The notes beneath the pieces are model-generated. The model was not told the origin of the DNA and did no database searches. It saw nothing but the letters and a program-made list of their open reading frames with translations. From Chitinophaga pinensis (GTDB lineage: Bacteria; Bacteroidota; Bacteroidia; Chitinophagales; Chitinophagaceae), in assembly GCA_945860605.1 (NCBI GenBank), contig CAMAQL010000002.1, positions 1 through 64,000 on the forward strand: DNA of 64,000 nucleotides, read 5' to 3'. Both the position numbers and the translations under genes were made by a program. This document shows positions 52,877 through 63,870 of the stretch, one piece after another (the stretch's first letter is position 1; every line of letters begins with the position of its first letter).

Positions 52877-54199
52877 TTATTTTACTACATTTTTCTTTAC
52901 AAAGACTTGGTATCCCCAAGCTGGCATTTGCAAAGATTGAATACCTGTCATTTTTTGCTTGGTGAATACCTCTTCGAATGCACTTGCATCTACCCCATCA
53001 ACGACTGCCTGCTGTGGTTGATTGGATAAATTCAATACCACCACCACTCTATCCTGGCCATTGCTTCTTTCATATGCCATGATCTTTTCAGGAAGATTTA
53101 CATTCAATCTTTTAAAATTCGCCTGATCTGTAAAGGCACTATTTGATTTTCTTAATGTTAATAGCGTCGTATAAAAATTAGCACGTTCATATTTTTTGAA
53201 TTCAATACTATCTTTTTCAAAAAATGCCAGCGGTCTTAATACAGGTTCTTCTTGACCACTATAAATTAAAGGCATTGTCCTATTGTATGTTTGCGTAAAC
53301 ACGGCGAAAGGTGCATGAATGGCGCCTGGCATTGTTGCATAGTCTGCTTTATTCCAAGAGTTCTCGTCATGATTACTTGTAAAATATAATCTTTGCGCTC
53401 CTTTCATAAATTCAATTTCAATATTTTGCAACACGGTATCCAATGAGCGAATATTTTTTTTGCCTGCTGCTATATCATTTAAAACATGAAATTCTTTCCA
53501 AGTATAAGTAGCATCAAAACCTGTCTCATGTAACTTGGCATCATCGGCTTCGGCTAATAAATAAATGTTTCTGATTTTTTTTAATGCTGGTATACATTTA
53601 TCCCAAAAACTATAAGGCACACCCCATGCAACGTCTACCCTGAACCCATCAATCTTAGTGGCGTTTAACCAATACTTCATGGTATTAATCATGCTGTCCT
53701 GCATCACTAAATTATTAAAATTCAATTCTCTTGTATCAGACCAGTCTGCAGTGTAAGTGGGCTTCCCTGTTGAATCTTTTTCATAAAAATCTGGATGCGT
53801 AGTCAGCCAAGGATGATCTGCCCCAGAATGATTAGGCACATAATCAATTAACACTTTCATACCAAGTGCATGTGCTTGATTGACGACTGCATTGAAATCT
53901 GCGAGGGTACCAAATTCAGGATTGATATCGGTATAACTTGCCACCGCATAATAAGAACCTAAAGTGCCTTTTCTACCAAATTTTGAAATGGGTTGGATAG
54001 GCATAAACCATACTGTTTGTACCCCCATTTTCTTTAATCTTGGTAAATGTTTTGCAAATGCTTTGAAAGTGCCTTCCTTGGTATATTGGCGGATATTCAC
54101 TTCATAAATATTTCCCTGTTGCATAAATTCAGGATGTTTTTGTTGTCCAAAACTCGATGCTCCTATCAATAATCCAACCAGTAATAATAAATTTTTCAT
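52877..54199 (-). CDS. Periplasmic GH13-family alpha-amylase
   Basis: A 440-residue exported glycosidase with a signal peptide (MKNLLLLVGLLIGASSFGQQ). GH13 motifs are all present: DYVPNHSG (region I), GFRVDVAWG with the Asp nucleophile (II), YLLAEADD with the acid/base Glu (III) and TSNHDENSW (IV). It should cut alpha-1,4-glucans outside the inner membrane. No SusCD pair is beside it, so it is not in a typical starch locus. Box TAATTTTG at 54217-54224. Confidence 0.92.
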   Translation of the reverse strand: MKNLLLLVGLLIGASSFGQQKHPEFMQQGNIYEVNIRQYTKEGTFKAFAKHLPRLKKMGVQTVWFMPIQPISKFGRKGTLGSYYAVASYTDINPEFGTLADFNAVVNQAHALGMKVLIDYVPNHSGADHPWLTTHPDFYEKDSTGKPTYTADWSDTRELNFNNLVMQDSMINTMKYWLNATKIDGFRVDVAWGVPYSFWDKCIPALKKIRNIYLLAEADDAKLHETGFDATYTWKEFHVLNDIAAGKKNIRSLDTVLQNIEIEFMKGAQRLYFTSNHDENSWNKADYATMPGAIHAPFAVFTQTYNRTMPLIYSGQEEPVLRPLAFFEKDSIEFKKYERANFYTTLLTLRKSNSAFTDQANFKRLNVNLPEKIMAYERSNGQDRVVVVLNLSNQPQQAVVDGVDASAFEEVFTKQKMTGIQSLQMPAWGYQVFVKKNVVK

Positions 54200-54216
54200 G
54201 ATGTCGCTTTATACTT

Positions 54217-54245
54217 CAAAATTACTACCTAATAACGTAACTTTG
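54217..54245. promoter_or_regulatory. Divergent -7 boxes between the amylase gene and a lipoprotein gene
   Basis: TAATTTTG on the minus strand (54224 to 54217) serves the amylase, 17 bases before ATG 54199. TAACTTTG on the plus strand (54238-54245) ends 3 bases before ATG 54249, suggesting a leaderless plus-strand mRNA. No TTTG -33 element is evident for the plus box. Confidence 0.5.
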
Positions 54246-54248
54246 GCT

Positions 54249-54656
54249 ATGCATCTACAAAAAATAAAATACCTCTTTTTGGCACTTTTTATATGGCAGT
54301 GTAGCCCATCAGACCAATATGAAATTGCAGACAATCCCTTAGATGGCGGGCGTTATTTTATTGAGAACTGCATGCAAGGCAATTTTAAGAAAGCCAAGTA
54401 CTATGTCATTGAAGATGCGGAGAACCTTGCATTATTTGAGAAATTAGCTAATAACTACTATGGATTAGATAAAGAAGGAAGGCAACAAATAAGGCTGGCG
54501 TCCATTCAAATCAATGAAATTAGTGCTGTGGATAGCACTATAACCATTATGAATTACCAAAATTCCTTTGACAATAAGGTGCATAAGCTTAAAATCATGT
54601 CTACCCCCAAGGGATGGAAAGTAGATTTAAAATATACCTATGGGCCAAATTTATAG
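54249..54656 (+). CDS. DUF4878-like small lipoprotein
   Basis: About 135 residues from ATG 54249. An earlier ATG at 54198 is rejected because it overlaps the divergent amylase start and puts residues before the signal peptide. The signal LFLALFIWQC has an imperfect lipobox (Trp and Gln before Cys). The body (NPLDGGRYFIENCMQGNFKKAKYY, then TPKGWKVDLKY) fits the DUF4878 group. Function unknown. The gene is followed by the tiny membrane protein gene. Confidence 0.7.
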   Translation: MHLQKIKYLFLALFIWQCSPSDQYEIADNPLDGGRYFIENCMQGNFKKAKYYVIEDAENLALFEKLANNYYGLDKEGRQQIRLASIQINEISAVDSTITIMNYQNSFDNKVHKLKIMSTPKGWKVDLKYTYGPNL

Positions 54657-54675
54657 GTCCAAATAAGAATTATCG

Positions 54676-54683
54676 TATATTTG
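54676..54683 (+). promoter_or_regulatory. -7 box of the 50-residue membrane protein gene
   Basis: TATATTTG on the plus strand, 35 bases before ATG 54719 and 19 bases after the preceding stop. Confidence 0.6.
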
Positions 54684-54718
54684 CAACTGAATTTAATTAA
54701 CACAAACAAAGCATACAA

Positions 54719-54871
54719 ATGGAAGTACAAACTAACACCAAAAAATACTGGGCATTATTCTTTTTATGGTTCGCTATTTTAATCGTTTTATTATTCGTTT
54801 ACAGAGAATTTTTCTGGTTAGCTCTTCCTGGCACATTGACTTATTTTGCCAAAGCAATGAAACTATTTTAA
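54719..54871 (+). CDS. 50-residue single-pass membrane protein, unrecognised
   Basis: ATG 54719 to TAA 54869-54871 encodes 50 residues: a polar start MEVQTNTKKYW, a strongly hydrophobic segment (about 11-28, LFFLWFAILIVLLFVY), an amphipathic aromatic stretch (YREFFWLALPG) and a Lys-containing end. It is below usual gene-calling length. It has its own -7 box upstream and a perfect terminator 12 bases downstream, which makes a real gene likely. No family recognised; small inner-membrane regulators or subunits of larger complexes are possible. Confidence 0.7.
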   Translation: MEVQTNTKKYWALFFLWFAILIVLLFVYREFFWLALPGTLTYFAKAMKLF

Positions 54872-54883
54872 GAAAAAATTATA

Positions 54884-54919
54884 AAAAAAAGCCGCTCGAT
54901 TTTTCGAGCGGCTTTTTTT
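54884..54919. terminator. Bidirectional terminator
   Basis: GCCGCTCGA (54891-54899) pairs with TCGAGCGGC (54904-54912) around a 4-T loop and is flanked by A and T runs on each side (16-bp stem in all). It can end both the tiny membrane protein gene and the convergent serine hydrolase gene, whose stop it touches. Confidence 0.92.
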
Positions 54920-56066
54920 ATTTTAGCACTGAAAGTGCTGCATCTAAATAGGAATAAATTTCGGGTTGGAGGTGGTGTACAGGTTTAACTGGCTTGGACT
55001 CACCTAGTCTAACAACGACTGCATTTTTCTCTTTAATTGAAAACACATATTGTCCAAATAAGCCATTTTGAAATGGAATAGACATCCCCTTGTGTTGTAT
55101 AACCCAATATTGATAGCCATAGTAGTCAACCGGACGATCTGATTCTGTTCGATCCTTTAAATAAGTTGCTGGCGAAGTTGCTTTCAACACATAATTAGAA
55201 TCTACAATTTGCTTTCCACCCCAATTCCCTTTGTTTAAAATCAACTGACCAAATCTAGCATAGTCTCTTGCCACTCCGTTAAAGCAACAAAATGCTTTTT
55301 CATGTTGTTGATCTCCATCTAATAGCCATAATGCATCTACTTCTGCACCCATTGGTTGCAAAAATCGCTGAGATACTAAGTTTGAAATATTATCTCCAAA
55401 TGCTTTTTCAACAACCAATCCCAACACTTGTGTATCCCCACTTCTGTAATCCCAATAAACTCCTGAAGGCTCTTTAAAAGCCATTTTTTTTACCATGTAT
55501 TCTTCGTTATCTCCATAATAGCCATAAGCATTCATGCTAAAATAACTTTTATCAAATTCTTTATAATTGGTACCAGAGCTCATGGTTAATAAATCAATAA
55601 TTTTTACTTTGTTTAAGTTTGCTTCTTTAAAATGAGGTACATAATTTCCAACAGGCTCTTCTAAAGATTTTATTTTCCCTTCTTGTAATGCGATTCCAAT
55701 TAACAATGAGATGATACTTTTTGCAGCAGAAAATGATCCACTCAAAGTTTTTGAATTATACCCATCAAAATATTTTTCATATACAATCTTCCCATTTTGT
55801 ATGACTAAAAAAGCATGTGTGTCATTTGAATCCAATGCAAGTACTAATGAATCTGGCATAATCGCTTTATTATAAGCACTATCTAATGCCCAATATTGAG
55901 GAATACTCGCAGCTTTAACAAGTCTTGTTGGATGTGTTTTGTAATCATGAATAGAATGCTTCCCCCATTTTGCAAAGTTTCTTAGATGCGCAAATATGGG
56001 TGTATATGCCAGACCAATAGTTAAAACAACCAAGGCTATAAGTCCATACAATATTTTCTTTATCAT
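54918..56066 (-). CDS. Serine beta-lactamase-family hydrolase (membrane anchored)
   Basis: A 382-residue protein with an N-terminal membrane helix (about 5-22). The class C-type active-site motif SxxK is SAAK (113-116, SGSFSAAKSIISLLIG); YRSGDTQVLG supplies the likely Tyr motif and QHKGMS the third. Such proteins act as esterases, D-aminopeptidases or amidases more often than as beta-lactamases. The substrate is unknown. Convergent with the tiny membrane protein gene and divergent from the nitroreductase. Confidence 0.85.
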   Translation of the reverse strand: MIKKILYGLIALVVLTIGLAYTPIFAHLRNFAKWGKHSIHDYKTHPTRLVKAASIPQYWALDSAYNKAIMPDSLVLALDSNDTHAFLVIQNGKIVYEKYFDGYNSKTLSGSFSAAKSIISLLIGIALQEGKIKSLEEPVGNYVPHFKEANLNKVKIIDLLTMSSGTNYKEFDKSYFSMNAYGYYGDNEEYMVKKMAFKEPSGVYWDYRSGDTQVLGLVVEKAFGDNISNLVSQRFLQPMGAEVDALWLLDGDQQHEKAFCCFNGVARDYARFGQLILNKGNWGGKQIVDSNYVLKATSPATYLKDRTESDRPVDYYGYQYWVIQHKGMSIPFQNGLFGQYVFSIKEKNAVVVRLGESKPVKPVHHLQPEIYSYLDAALSVLK

Positions 56067-56150
56067 AAATTGATTATTTTGAATTGTAATTAAACAACTA
56101 TGCTTAATTTTATTGCTTAGTCGTAAATTTTACTAAAATTAAAATAATAT

Positions 56151-56876
56151 ATGTCTTTATCGCAAGCATTTGAAGAAATTGTTGAAAAAAGAAGGTCCAA
56201 CAGAAAGTTTGATCCCAATGTTGAAGTCCCGGATGAAGTGATAAAAAAAAGTTTAGAACGCAGCATACTCGCTCCTAATAGCAGCAATATGCAGTTATGG
56301 GAATTTTACTGGATCAAAAATCCTGCCTTGCAAAAGGATTTTCACGAATATTGTTTAAATCAAAATGCCGCAAGATCAGCAAAACAAATGGTGGTCTTTG
56401 TAACCCGTCAAGATCATTGGAAAAAAAGAGTGCAATGGCATTTGGACCTGATTAAAAAAGGCATCACAGGTGACACCACGCCCAATCAAGATAAATTAAT
56501 GACCTACTATGGTAAATTAATGCCACTTGCATATAGTACAGATCGGTTTGGTTTTTTTACTGCGTTAAGAAGCACTTTAAGTAATGTAATAGGCGCTTTT
56601 AGACCAATGACTAGAATGAGAGGCAGAGCAGATCAAAGAATCACAGTGCACAAATCATGTGCCTTAGCAGCCCAAACATTTATGTTGTCCATCGCTGCCG
56701 AAGGTTTTGAATCTTGTCCCATGGAGGGCTTCGATGCTGTTAGGGTGAAGAAGGCCTTAGACCTTCCAGCGATGGCAGAAGTCAATATGATTATCAGTGT
56801 TGGAAAAGGGACTGAAGCCGGTATCTGGGGAAAAAGAGAAAGAGTCCCTTATGAAGAAGTAGTCATCATAAAATAA
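56151..56876 (+). CDS. Nitroreductase-family FMN protein
   Basis: A 241-residue protein of the nitroreductase fold: RRSNRKFDP near the N-terminus (FMN phosphate), APNSSNMQLWEFYWI (FMN ring region), and late SIAAEGFESCPMEGFD and ISVGKGTEAGIWGKR motifs. A longer insertion (about 75-145) distinguishes it from simple NfsB. It probably reduces quinones, nitro compounds or another electron acceptor with NAD(P)H. Followed by a strong terminator. Confidence 0.85.
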   Translation: MSLSQAFEEIVEKRRSNRKFDPNVEVPDEVIKKSLERSILAPNSSNMQLWEFYWIKNPALQKDFHEYCLNQNAARSAKQMVVFVTRQDHWKKRVQWHLDLIKKGITGDTTPNQDKLMTYYGKLMPLAYSTDRFGFFTALRSTLSNVIGAFRPMTRMRGRADQRITVHKSCALAAQTFMLSIAAEGFESCPMEGFDAVRVKKALDLPAMAEVNMIISVGKGTEAGIWGKRERVPYEEVVIIK

Positions 56877-56910
56877 TTCTTTTCTCAATAATACTTTTTG
56901 ATTGATACAA

Positions 56911-56943
56911 AAAAAAGCCGCAATGAATTACTGCGGCTTTTTT
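56911..56943 (+). terminator. Terminator after the nitroreductase gene
   Basis: AAAAAAGCCGCA (56911-56922) pairs with TGCGGCTTTTTT (56932-56943), a 12-bp stem with T run. Its A run also allows use by the convergent DUF1080 gene. Confidence 0.92.
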
Positions 56944-56976
56944 TATGTAGCTATTATTTTAAAATAGTAAACTCAA

Positions 56977-57924
56977 TTAATTTTTAGCTGGCGTAATAAT
57001 GATATTTCTATATTCAATTGGACCGTGATCCCCTTGTAACATAATTGGACCTGGCGCAGCTTCATCACTATTGATTGCACCTCCGGTGATACCTGGAATT
57101 TCTTGTTTGAAAATAATAGTTTGGCCATTTGCAACTACAGTAACCATCCTGCCAATTAAAGTCACATCATAAGATTGCCATTCTCCTGGGGCTTTTGCTG
57201 CATTCACCCAAGGATCAATAAAACCATATACCCCACCCAAATATACATTTTGTGGTTCTTTACCTTGGTTGTCTTCGATCTGAATTTCATAACGGCCCCT
57301 TAAATAGACACCACTATTACTTCCTTTTGGGTACCTGAATTCAATATGTAATTTGAAATCATCGTAGGTTGTTTTTGTTCTAATATTTTCGCCCGATTCA
57401 GGACTAGTCAAAACCCCATTGACATTTATCCATTGGTTATTATTTCCTATTGCTTCCCATCCAGTTAAATCTGTACTGTTTAATAATTGAATAGGTTTAC
57501 CCCAAGTAACTTCTCTTAAACTATTCAATCTTGGTGCGCGAACACCCGTCCAGGTATATTTTTGACCATAAGGCGCAACCATGGTTCCTTTTAACTGATC
57601 TCCTACTAATTCACCTTCTACTACTAAATTATTTTCTGTACGATCCCATTGTGGTGGAATGGTAAAACTCATTTTGCCGTCTTTAAAAAATACTTGTGCA
57701 ACAGGTCTTGCACTTCCACCCTCTGCAACAAATCTGCCAATAAGATTTTTTACGCCAGAGTGACGAACTTCTAACCAAGACGGTGCAAGTCTGCCACCAC
57801 CCATGTCCACCGTTAAATCCCAACGACCTTCTAATGGATTTTCTTGTGCCTTAGCAGTTGCATGCACAAATAAAATAGAAAGGAATACAACAAAAAAATT
57901 GACTCTTTTAAATGGATGTTTCAT
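56977..57924 (-). CDS. DUF1080 (3-keto-disaccharide hydrolase-like) exported protein
   Basis: A 315-residue protein with a signal peptide (ending near ATAKAQ). The C-terminal ~180 residues are the DUF1080 lectin-like fold (SNSGVYLRGRYEIQIEDNQG, APGEWQSYDVTLIG, GPIMLQGDHGPIEYRNI). Members hydrolyse or bind 3-keto-sugars. The first ~120 residues are a beta-rich N-terminal part. It follows katG by 21 bases on the same strand, so read-through is possible, but a functional link is not evident. Confidence 0.85.
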   Translation of the reverse strand: MKHPFKRVNFFVVFLSILFVHATAKAQENPLEGRWDLTVDMGGGRLAPSWLEVRHSGVKNLIGRFVAEGGSARPVAQVFFKDGKMSFTIPPQWDRTENNLVVEGELVGDQLKGTMVAPYGQKYTWTGVRAPRLNSLREVTWGKPIQLLNSTDLTGWEAIGNNNQWINVNGVLTSPESGENIRTKTTYDDFKLHIEFRYPKGSNSGVYLRGRYEIQIEDNQGKEPQNVYLGGVYGFIDPWVNAAKAPGEWQSYDVTLIGRMVTVVANGQTIIFKQEIPGITGGAINSDEAAPGPIMLQGDHGPIEYRNIIITPAKN

Positions 57925-57945
57925 ACAGAGGTGATTATTGAACCT

Positions 57946-60186
<2,241 letters not shown>

Positions 60187-60206
60187 TTAAATGTGAGGTT
60201 CAGATG

Positions 60207-60214
60207 CAAAATTA
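60207..60214 (-). promoter_or_regulatory. -7 box of katG
   Basis: TAATTTTG on the minus strand, 35 bases before ATG 60171. A TTTG lies about 24 bases upstream of the box, longer than the usual 19-20. Confidence 0.5.
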
Positions 60215-60439
60215 ACCCTTATTTGTGTAAAAAGAATGCAAAAGGAACGAATATAGTTATAACATTATACAGTCAATTTTGTTGTAAATGACGTGTATAA
60301 AATAGATTTTAATTTAAACAAAAAAAAACCTGAAAAATTAGACTTATTTAAATAGTTAATTTTAAATTTATACGGTAAAAAGGCAGGTCTATCAAAAAGC
60401 TAAGCTGCCCGCTATTTCATTTATGTTACAAAAAATAGT

Positions 60440-60901
60440 ATGAAAAAATTATTAATAAGCTCATTTAGCGCTCTATTCTTATTGTTAGTGGGTACTTCAT
60501 TTGCCCCAATTGCAGACAACCCCGACGCCGTTATTGGTGTGTGGAAAACAGGAGAAGGAAACGCCATGGTACGTATCTATAAAAATGGTGAGAAATACCA
60601 GGGAAAAGTAGTTTGGTTAAAAGAACCAAATGACCCAGAAACTGGAAAGCCAAAGCAAGATAAAAACCACCCTGATGAAGCGACTAGAACAAGACCAGTA
60701 CTTGGAATGATTAATATTTGGGGCTTCTCTTACAAGGAAAACAATCTTTGGGATGATGGTAATATATACGATCCTAAAAATGGCAGCACCTACTCTTGCA
60801 CAATTAAAATGATCAACCCTAATACACTGGAAGTTAGAGGGTATATTGGGGTTTCAATTATTGGTAGAACAGATAACTGGACTAGGCAACAAGCTAAATA
60901 A
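60440..60901 (+). CDS. DUF2147-family exported protein
   Basis: A 153-residue protein with a signal peptide (MKKLLISSFSALFLLLVGTSFA). The DUF2147 core is clear: VIGVWKTGEGNAMVRIYKNGEKYQGKVVW at the front and KNGSTYSCTIKM, LEVRGYIGVSIIGRTDNWTR at the end. The fold is a small periplasmic beta-barrel, function not established. It converges on the outer-membrane barrel gene with a 2-base gap. Confidence 0.88.
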   Translation: MKKLLISSFSALFLLLVGTSFAPIADNPDAVIGVWKTGEGNAMVRIYKNGEKYQGKVVWLKEPNDPETGKPKQDKNHPDEATRTRPVLGMINIWGFSYKENNLWDDGNIYDPKNGSTYSCTIKMINPNTLEVRGYIGVSIIGRTDNWTRQQAK

Positions 60902-60903
60902 GA

Positions 60904-61920
60904 CTAAGGAGATACAAAATTTAAGCTAATATTAAAAAACAATGGATTACCTAAATTACTAGCAAAGAAGCGTTGACTATCTTCTCTAGCATCATATCTA
61001 TTCACTACATCGAAACGGTAATTGTACCTTAAACCTGCTTGTGCGTTTATCCATAGAAATCCAGCAAGCTTTTTATCCCACATGATTCTTGGTTTAACTT
61101 CTCCACGTTGGATATATGTATTCCTACCCATTGTACTTGGTAATTGCATTAAAAATTGATTTCCTTCTAATTCAAAACCAGCCTGCAACATGCTTGTTGT
61201 AGAAAAATTATATCGAACAAAACCACGAGCAGGAAGTAGAAGTTCCATACCCCACTTATCATTGAACGTTTTATTCCAAAACAAAACTGGTAAATGCATT
61301 AATTGACCTGCACGATAAGTTCTAGCTAAACCAGTACCAATCATATTTTTTTCGGATGTCTTCCATCCATAAATAACTGTTCCACTCAAGGTGATTGCTT
61401 TGTTTTGAATCGCTTTTGCATTTTCAAATAAACCGTTTACGTCTGCGCTAGCTTGAAAAATTAAAAAATTCTTTTCATTTAAAGGTTTGAAAACAGTCGT
61501 ATTAATGCCTGCAGTTAATAAAGCAGTTTTATCTAAAGCAGTTGCAAAATCGTTTACTGAAGGATTTGTAACATTGAATTTACTATTCCAATAATTTACC
61601 CCCATTTGCCAAATGATTTTATTAGTTGAAATAACAGGCAGGTTTACTTGTGCTCTTATTGCATCTACATCGGCTATATTGATTTGTGTTGGAAATTGCT
61701 TGGAATTAAAACTTATACCAGGCATAGAAAATCCACCATAATATTCACGCCCTAAACTCAAAATTCTTTGAGGCGTTTGATTTAAAACTTTTTGAGAACA
61801 ATAACGTTTAACGCCGTCGGCATCCCCAAAATTACTATAGTCAAAATTTTCAGTTGTATCAGTTTGGGCAACAACAAATGAGGCGCTAAATAAACATAAA
61901 ATAGTGATTGCTAGACGCAT
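60904..61920 (-). CDS. Outer-membrane beta-barrel protein (DUF6268-like)
   Basis: A 338-residue protein with a signal peptide (ending SFVVAQTD). The body shows repeated amphipathic strands with aromatic girdle residues (YYGGFSMPG, WQMGVNYWNSKF, GYGW-like YGWKTSEKNMIG) and ends in a Phe-Val-Ser-Pro tail, which fits an outer-membrane barrel. The family assignment to DUF6268 is tentative. Box TATATTTG at 61945-61952. Convergent with DUF2147. Confidence 0.7.
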   Translation of the reverse strand: MRLAITILCLFSASFVVAQTDTTENFDYSNFGDADGVKRYCSQKVLNQTPQRILSLGREYYGGFSMPGISFNSKQFPTQINIADVDAIRAQVNLPVISTNKIIWQMGVNYWNSKFNVTNPSVNDFATALDKTALLTAGINTTVFKPLNEKNFLIFQASADVNGLFENAKAIQNKAITLSGTVIYGWKTSEKNMIGTGLARTYRAGQLMHLPVLFWNKTFNDKWGMELLLPARGFVRYNFSTTSMLQAGFELEGNQFLMQLPSTMGRNTYIQRGEVKPRIMWDKKLAGFLWINAQAGLRYNYRFDVVNRYDAREDSQRFFASNLGNPLFFNISLNFVSP

Positions 61921-61944
61921 AAATTAGATGTATTTATTTCATTA

Positions 61945-61952
61945 CAAATATA
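61945..61952 (-). promoter_or_regulatory. -7 box of the outer-membrane barrel gene
   Basis: TATATTTG on the minus strand, 24 bases before ATG 61920. Confidence 0.6.
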
Positions 61953-61984
61953 AATGTAAACAGTTTAAAATGGCTAAAAAGCAT

Positions 61985-62015
61985 AAGCCGAAGTAAAATT
62001 TATTTACTTCGGCTT
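61985..62015. repeat. 13-bp perfect hairpin downstream of ssrA
   Basis: AAGCCGAAGTAAA (61985-61997) and TTTACTTCGGCTT (62003-62015) pair perfectly around a 5-base loop. It follows the ssrA terminator and precedes the next promoter. No T run is adjacent; it may be a second terminator or a processing hairpin. Confidence 0.7.
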
Positions 62016-62031
62016 TCCAATTGCATTCGCG

Positions 62032-62067
62032 CAAAGAAAAAGCGCCCTGAGCTAATGCGAAGGGCGC
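62032..62067 (-). terminator. Terminator of ssrA
   Basis: GCGCCCT (62042-62048) pairs with AGGGCGC (62061-62067); on the minus strand it is followed by CTTTTTC. It begins 20 bases beyond the tmRNA 3' end. Confidence 0.8.
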
Positions 62068-62087
62068 CTAATCAAATTGTTCTAATG

Positions 62088-62457
62088 TGGAGTCGAGGGG
62101 AGTCGAACCCCTGTCCAAACAAAGTTACCATTGGTCTTCTACATGTTTATTGTTTTATTATTTGTCGGCAATCAGCAGGAAAAACACAAACCAATTGATT
62201 ACTTAGCTGTATAGTACTTAAATAAGCGGCACAGCCTATGCTTATCGCATCCCTTTTTGTTTTGATTAAGCTAAGCAGCGGGTAAAGGGCCTACCTGCTT
62301 GCTCGGCCATAATGGAAGTTAATTCACTGAATTAAGCAGCCATGGCGTAATTTGTTTCGCCTTTTGATTGTTTGGTATTCAGATTAAAGTGCTAATTACC
62401 CAACGCACTACATGCTTACCCCAACCGCTACGCTTGCTGTCAAAACCATACGACCCC
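62088..62457 (-). ncRNA. ssrA: tmRNA (transfer-messenger RNA)
   Basis: About 370 bases on the minus strand. The 5' end GGGGTCG (62451-62457) pairs with CGACTCC (62089-62095) to form the acceptor stem (one G-T); the T-arm reads as GGGGTTCGACTCCCC-type sequence, and A is the discriminator. The reading frame 62332-62361 encodes the tag GETNYAMAA and a TAA stop, with GGC as resume codon. The tag ends in AMAA, suited to ClpXP-type proteases. CCA is not encoded. It rescues stalled ribosomes. Confidence 0.95.
62332..62361 (-). other. tmRNA tag-peptide reading frame
   Basis: Nine codons from GGC (62359-62361) to TAA (62332-62334) spell GETNYAMAA. The Bacteroidota tags known to me share the GE-NYA-AA pattern. 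Confidence 0.9.
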
Positions 62458-62480
62458 AGTTACTGCGATTAAAGCAAGTA

Positions 62481-62488
62481 CAAAATTA
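62481..62488 (-). promoter_or_regulatory. -7 box of ssrA
   Basis: TAATTTTG on the minus strand, ending 23 bases before the mature 5' end, leaving a short leader for RNase P to cut. Confidence 0.65.
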
Positions 62489-62516
62489 CAACTAATAAAT
62501 GGATTTATATAGTGGC

Positions 62517-63866
62517 CTATTTAAATAAACGCCAGAAGTCCAATCCTAATGCATATATCATAAGGCCAAACATCAGAATCATGCCTGCAATTTGTGCATA
62601 TTCCATGAATTTATCACTTGGCTTGCGCCCGGTAATCATTTCAAATAGAATAAATAAAGCATGTCCCCCATCCAATGCTGGAATAGGTAATACGTTCATG
62701 AAGCCTAACACGATCGAAAATACGGCTGTCAAAGTCCAGAATCGCTCCCAATCCCACTGAGATGGAAAAGTATTGCCAATGCTGATTAAACTTCCAAGTG
62801 AATCATTTGGATTCACTTTACCCGTAAAAATTTGCTTGATGCCAGTAACATAATTATCGAGTGTGGTGAAACATCTTTGGATACCTGTTGGAATGGCTTC
62901 GGTAAAACTATACTCCTGATGGACTGTTTTAAAAAGTTGCATTGGTAATTTTACAAATAGACCAAGCTGTGCTTTATTGTTGATTAAGGTCCTAATCTTC
63001 ACAGTATCCATGCCTCTTTTTGCAATCACTGTGACCAATGAATCACTATATTTTTTCTTTACTTCTATAAACTCATGTTGGTATTTTACTGATTGTCCAT
63101 TGATGCTTAATAAGGTGTCGTTTTTCTGAAAGCTACCTTCTACAACGACTGCCGTTTTACCAATTGAGTCCACAATCACTGGGAACATTGGCAACACAAA
63201 AGCAGTTGAATTATTTGCATTTGACAATTCAGCAGCTATCGTTGTTGGAATAGGTAAACTCAAAACACTGTCTCCCCTTTTAACTTGAATTGTTTTTGGG
63301 TCTTCTAAAACTATTTTAGATTCTAATTCAAAGAAATCTTTTAATTCTTTTTGATCTAATGCAACAATAATGTCTCCGTCTTGAAATCCCATTTTTTTAG
63401 AAATCTCTGTAGGATGTATACCATAGCTCAGATTTTTTGCTGGTAAAAAATCGTCTCCCCAAAACCAGGCAATCCCAATGAAAATTACAATGGCTAAAAT
63501 CACATTCACAATGACACCACCTAACATCACAATCAATCTTTGATATGCAGGCTTAGATCTCAATTCATAAGACTCAGGGACCTTATTCATCTGCTCCTTA
63601 TCCATACTTTCGTCAATCATCCCTGCAATTTTCACATAGCCTCCAAAAGGAATCCAACCTAATCCATATTCTGTATCTCCTATCTTCTTTTTCCACAAAC
63701 TAAATCCAGGATTAAAAAATAAATAAAATTTTTCTACTCTTGCGCCAAATAATCTTGCAGGAATAAAATGTCCTAGCTCGTGCAAAACAACGATGATTGA
63801 AAAAGATAAAATAAATTGTGCAGTTTTTGTTGCAAGTACGGTTAAATCAATAGCAGCTAGATACAT
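62517..63866 (-). CDS. rseP: Site-2 intramembrane protease RseP
   Basis: A 449-residue membrane metalloprotease. The zinc motif HELGH is at 29-33, a PDZ-like region lies in the middle (about 155-285), and the second metal motif NVLPIPALDGGH near 385-396. It should cleave anti-sigma factors inside the membrane. It lies 4 bases after dxr on the same strand, a linkage common in Bacteroidota. The tmRNA gene follows on the same strand with its own promoter. Confidence 0.94.
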   Translation of the reverse strand: MYLAAIDLTVLATKTAQFILSFSIIVVLHELGHFIPARLFGARVEKFYLFFNPGFSLWKKKIGDTEYGLGWIPFGGYVKIAGMIDESMDKEQMNKVPESYELRSKPAYQRLIVMLGGVIVNVILAIVIFIGIAWFWGDDFLPAKNLSYGIHPTEISKKMGFQDGDIIVALDQKELKDFFELESKIVLEDPKTIQVKRGDSVLSLPIPTTIAAELSNANNSTAFVLPMFPVIVDSIGKTAVVVEGSFQKNDTLLSINGQSVKYQHEFIEVKKKYSDSLVTVIAKRGMDTVKIRTLINNKAQLGLFVKLPMQLFKTVHQEYSFTEAIPTGIQRCFTTLDNYVTGIKQIFTGKVNPNDSLGSLISIGNTFPSQWDWERFWTLTAVFSIVLGFMNVLPIPALDGGHALFILFEMITGRKPSDKFMEYAQIAGMILMFGLMIYALGLDFWRLFK

Positions 63867-63870
63867 GTTT

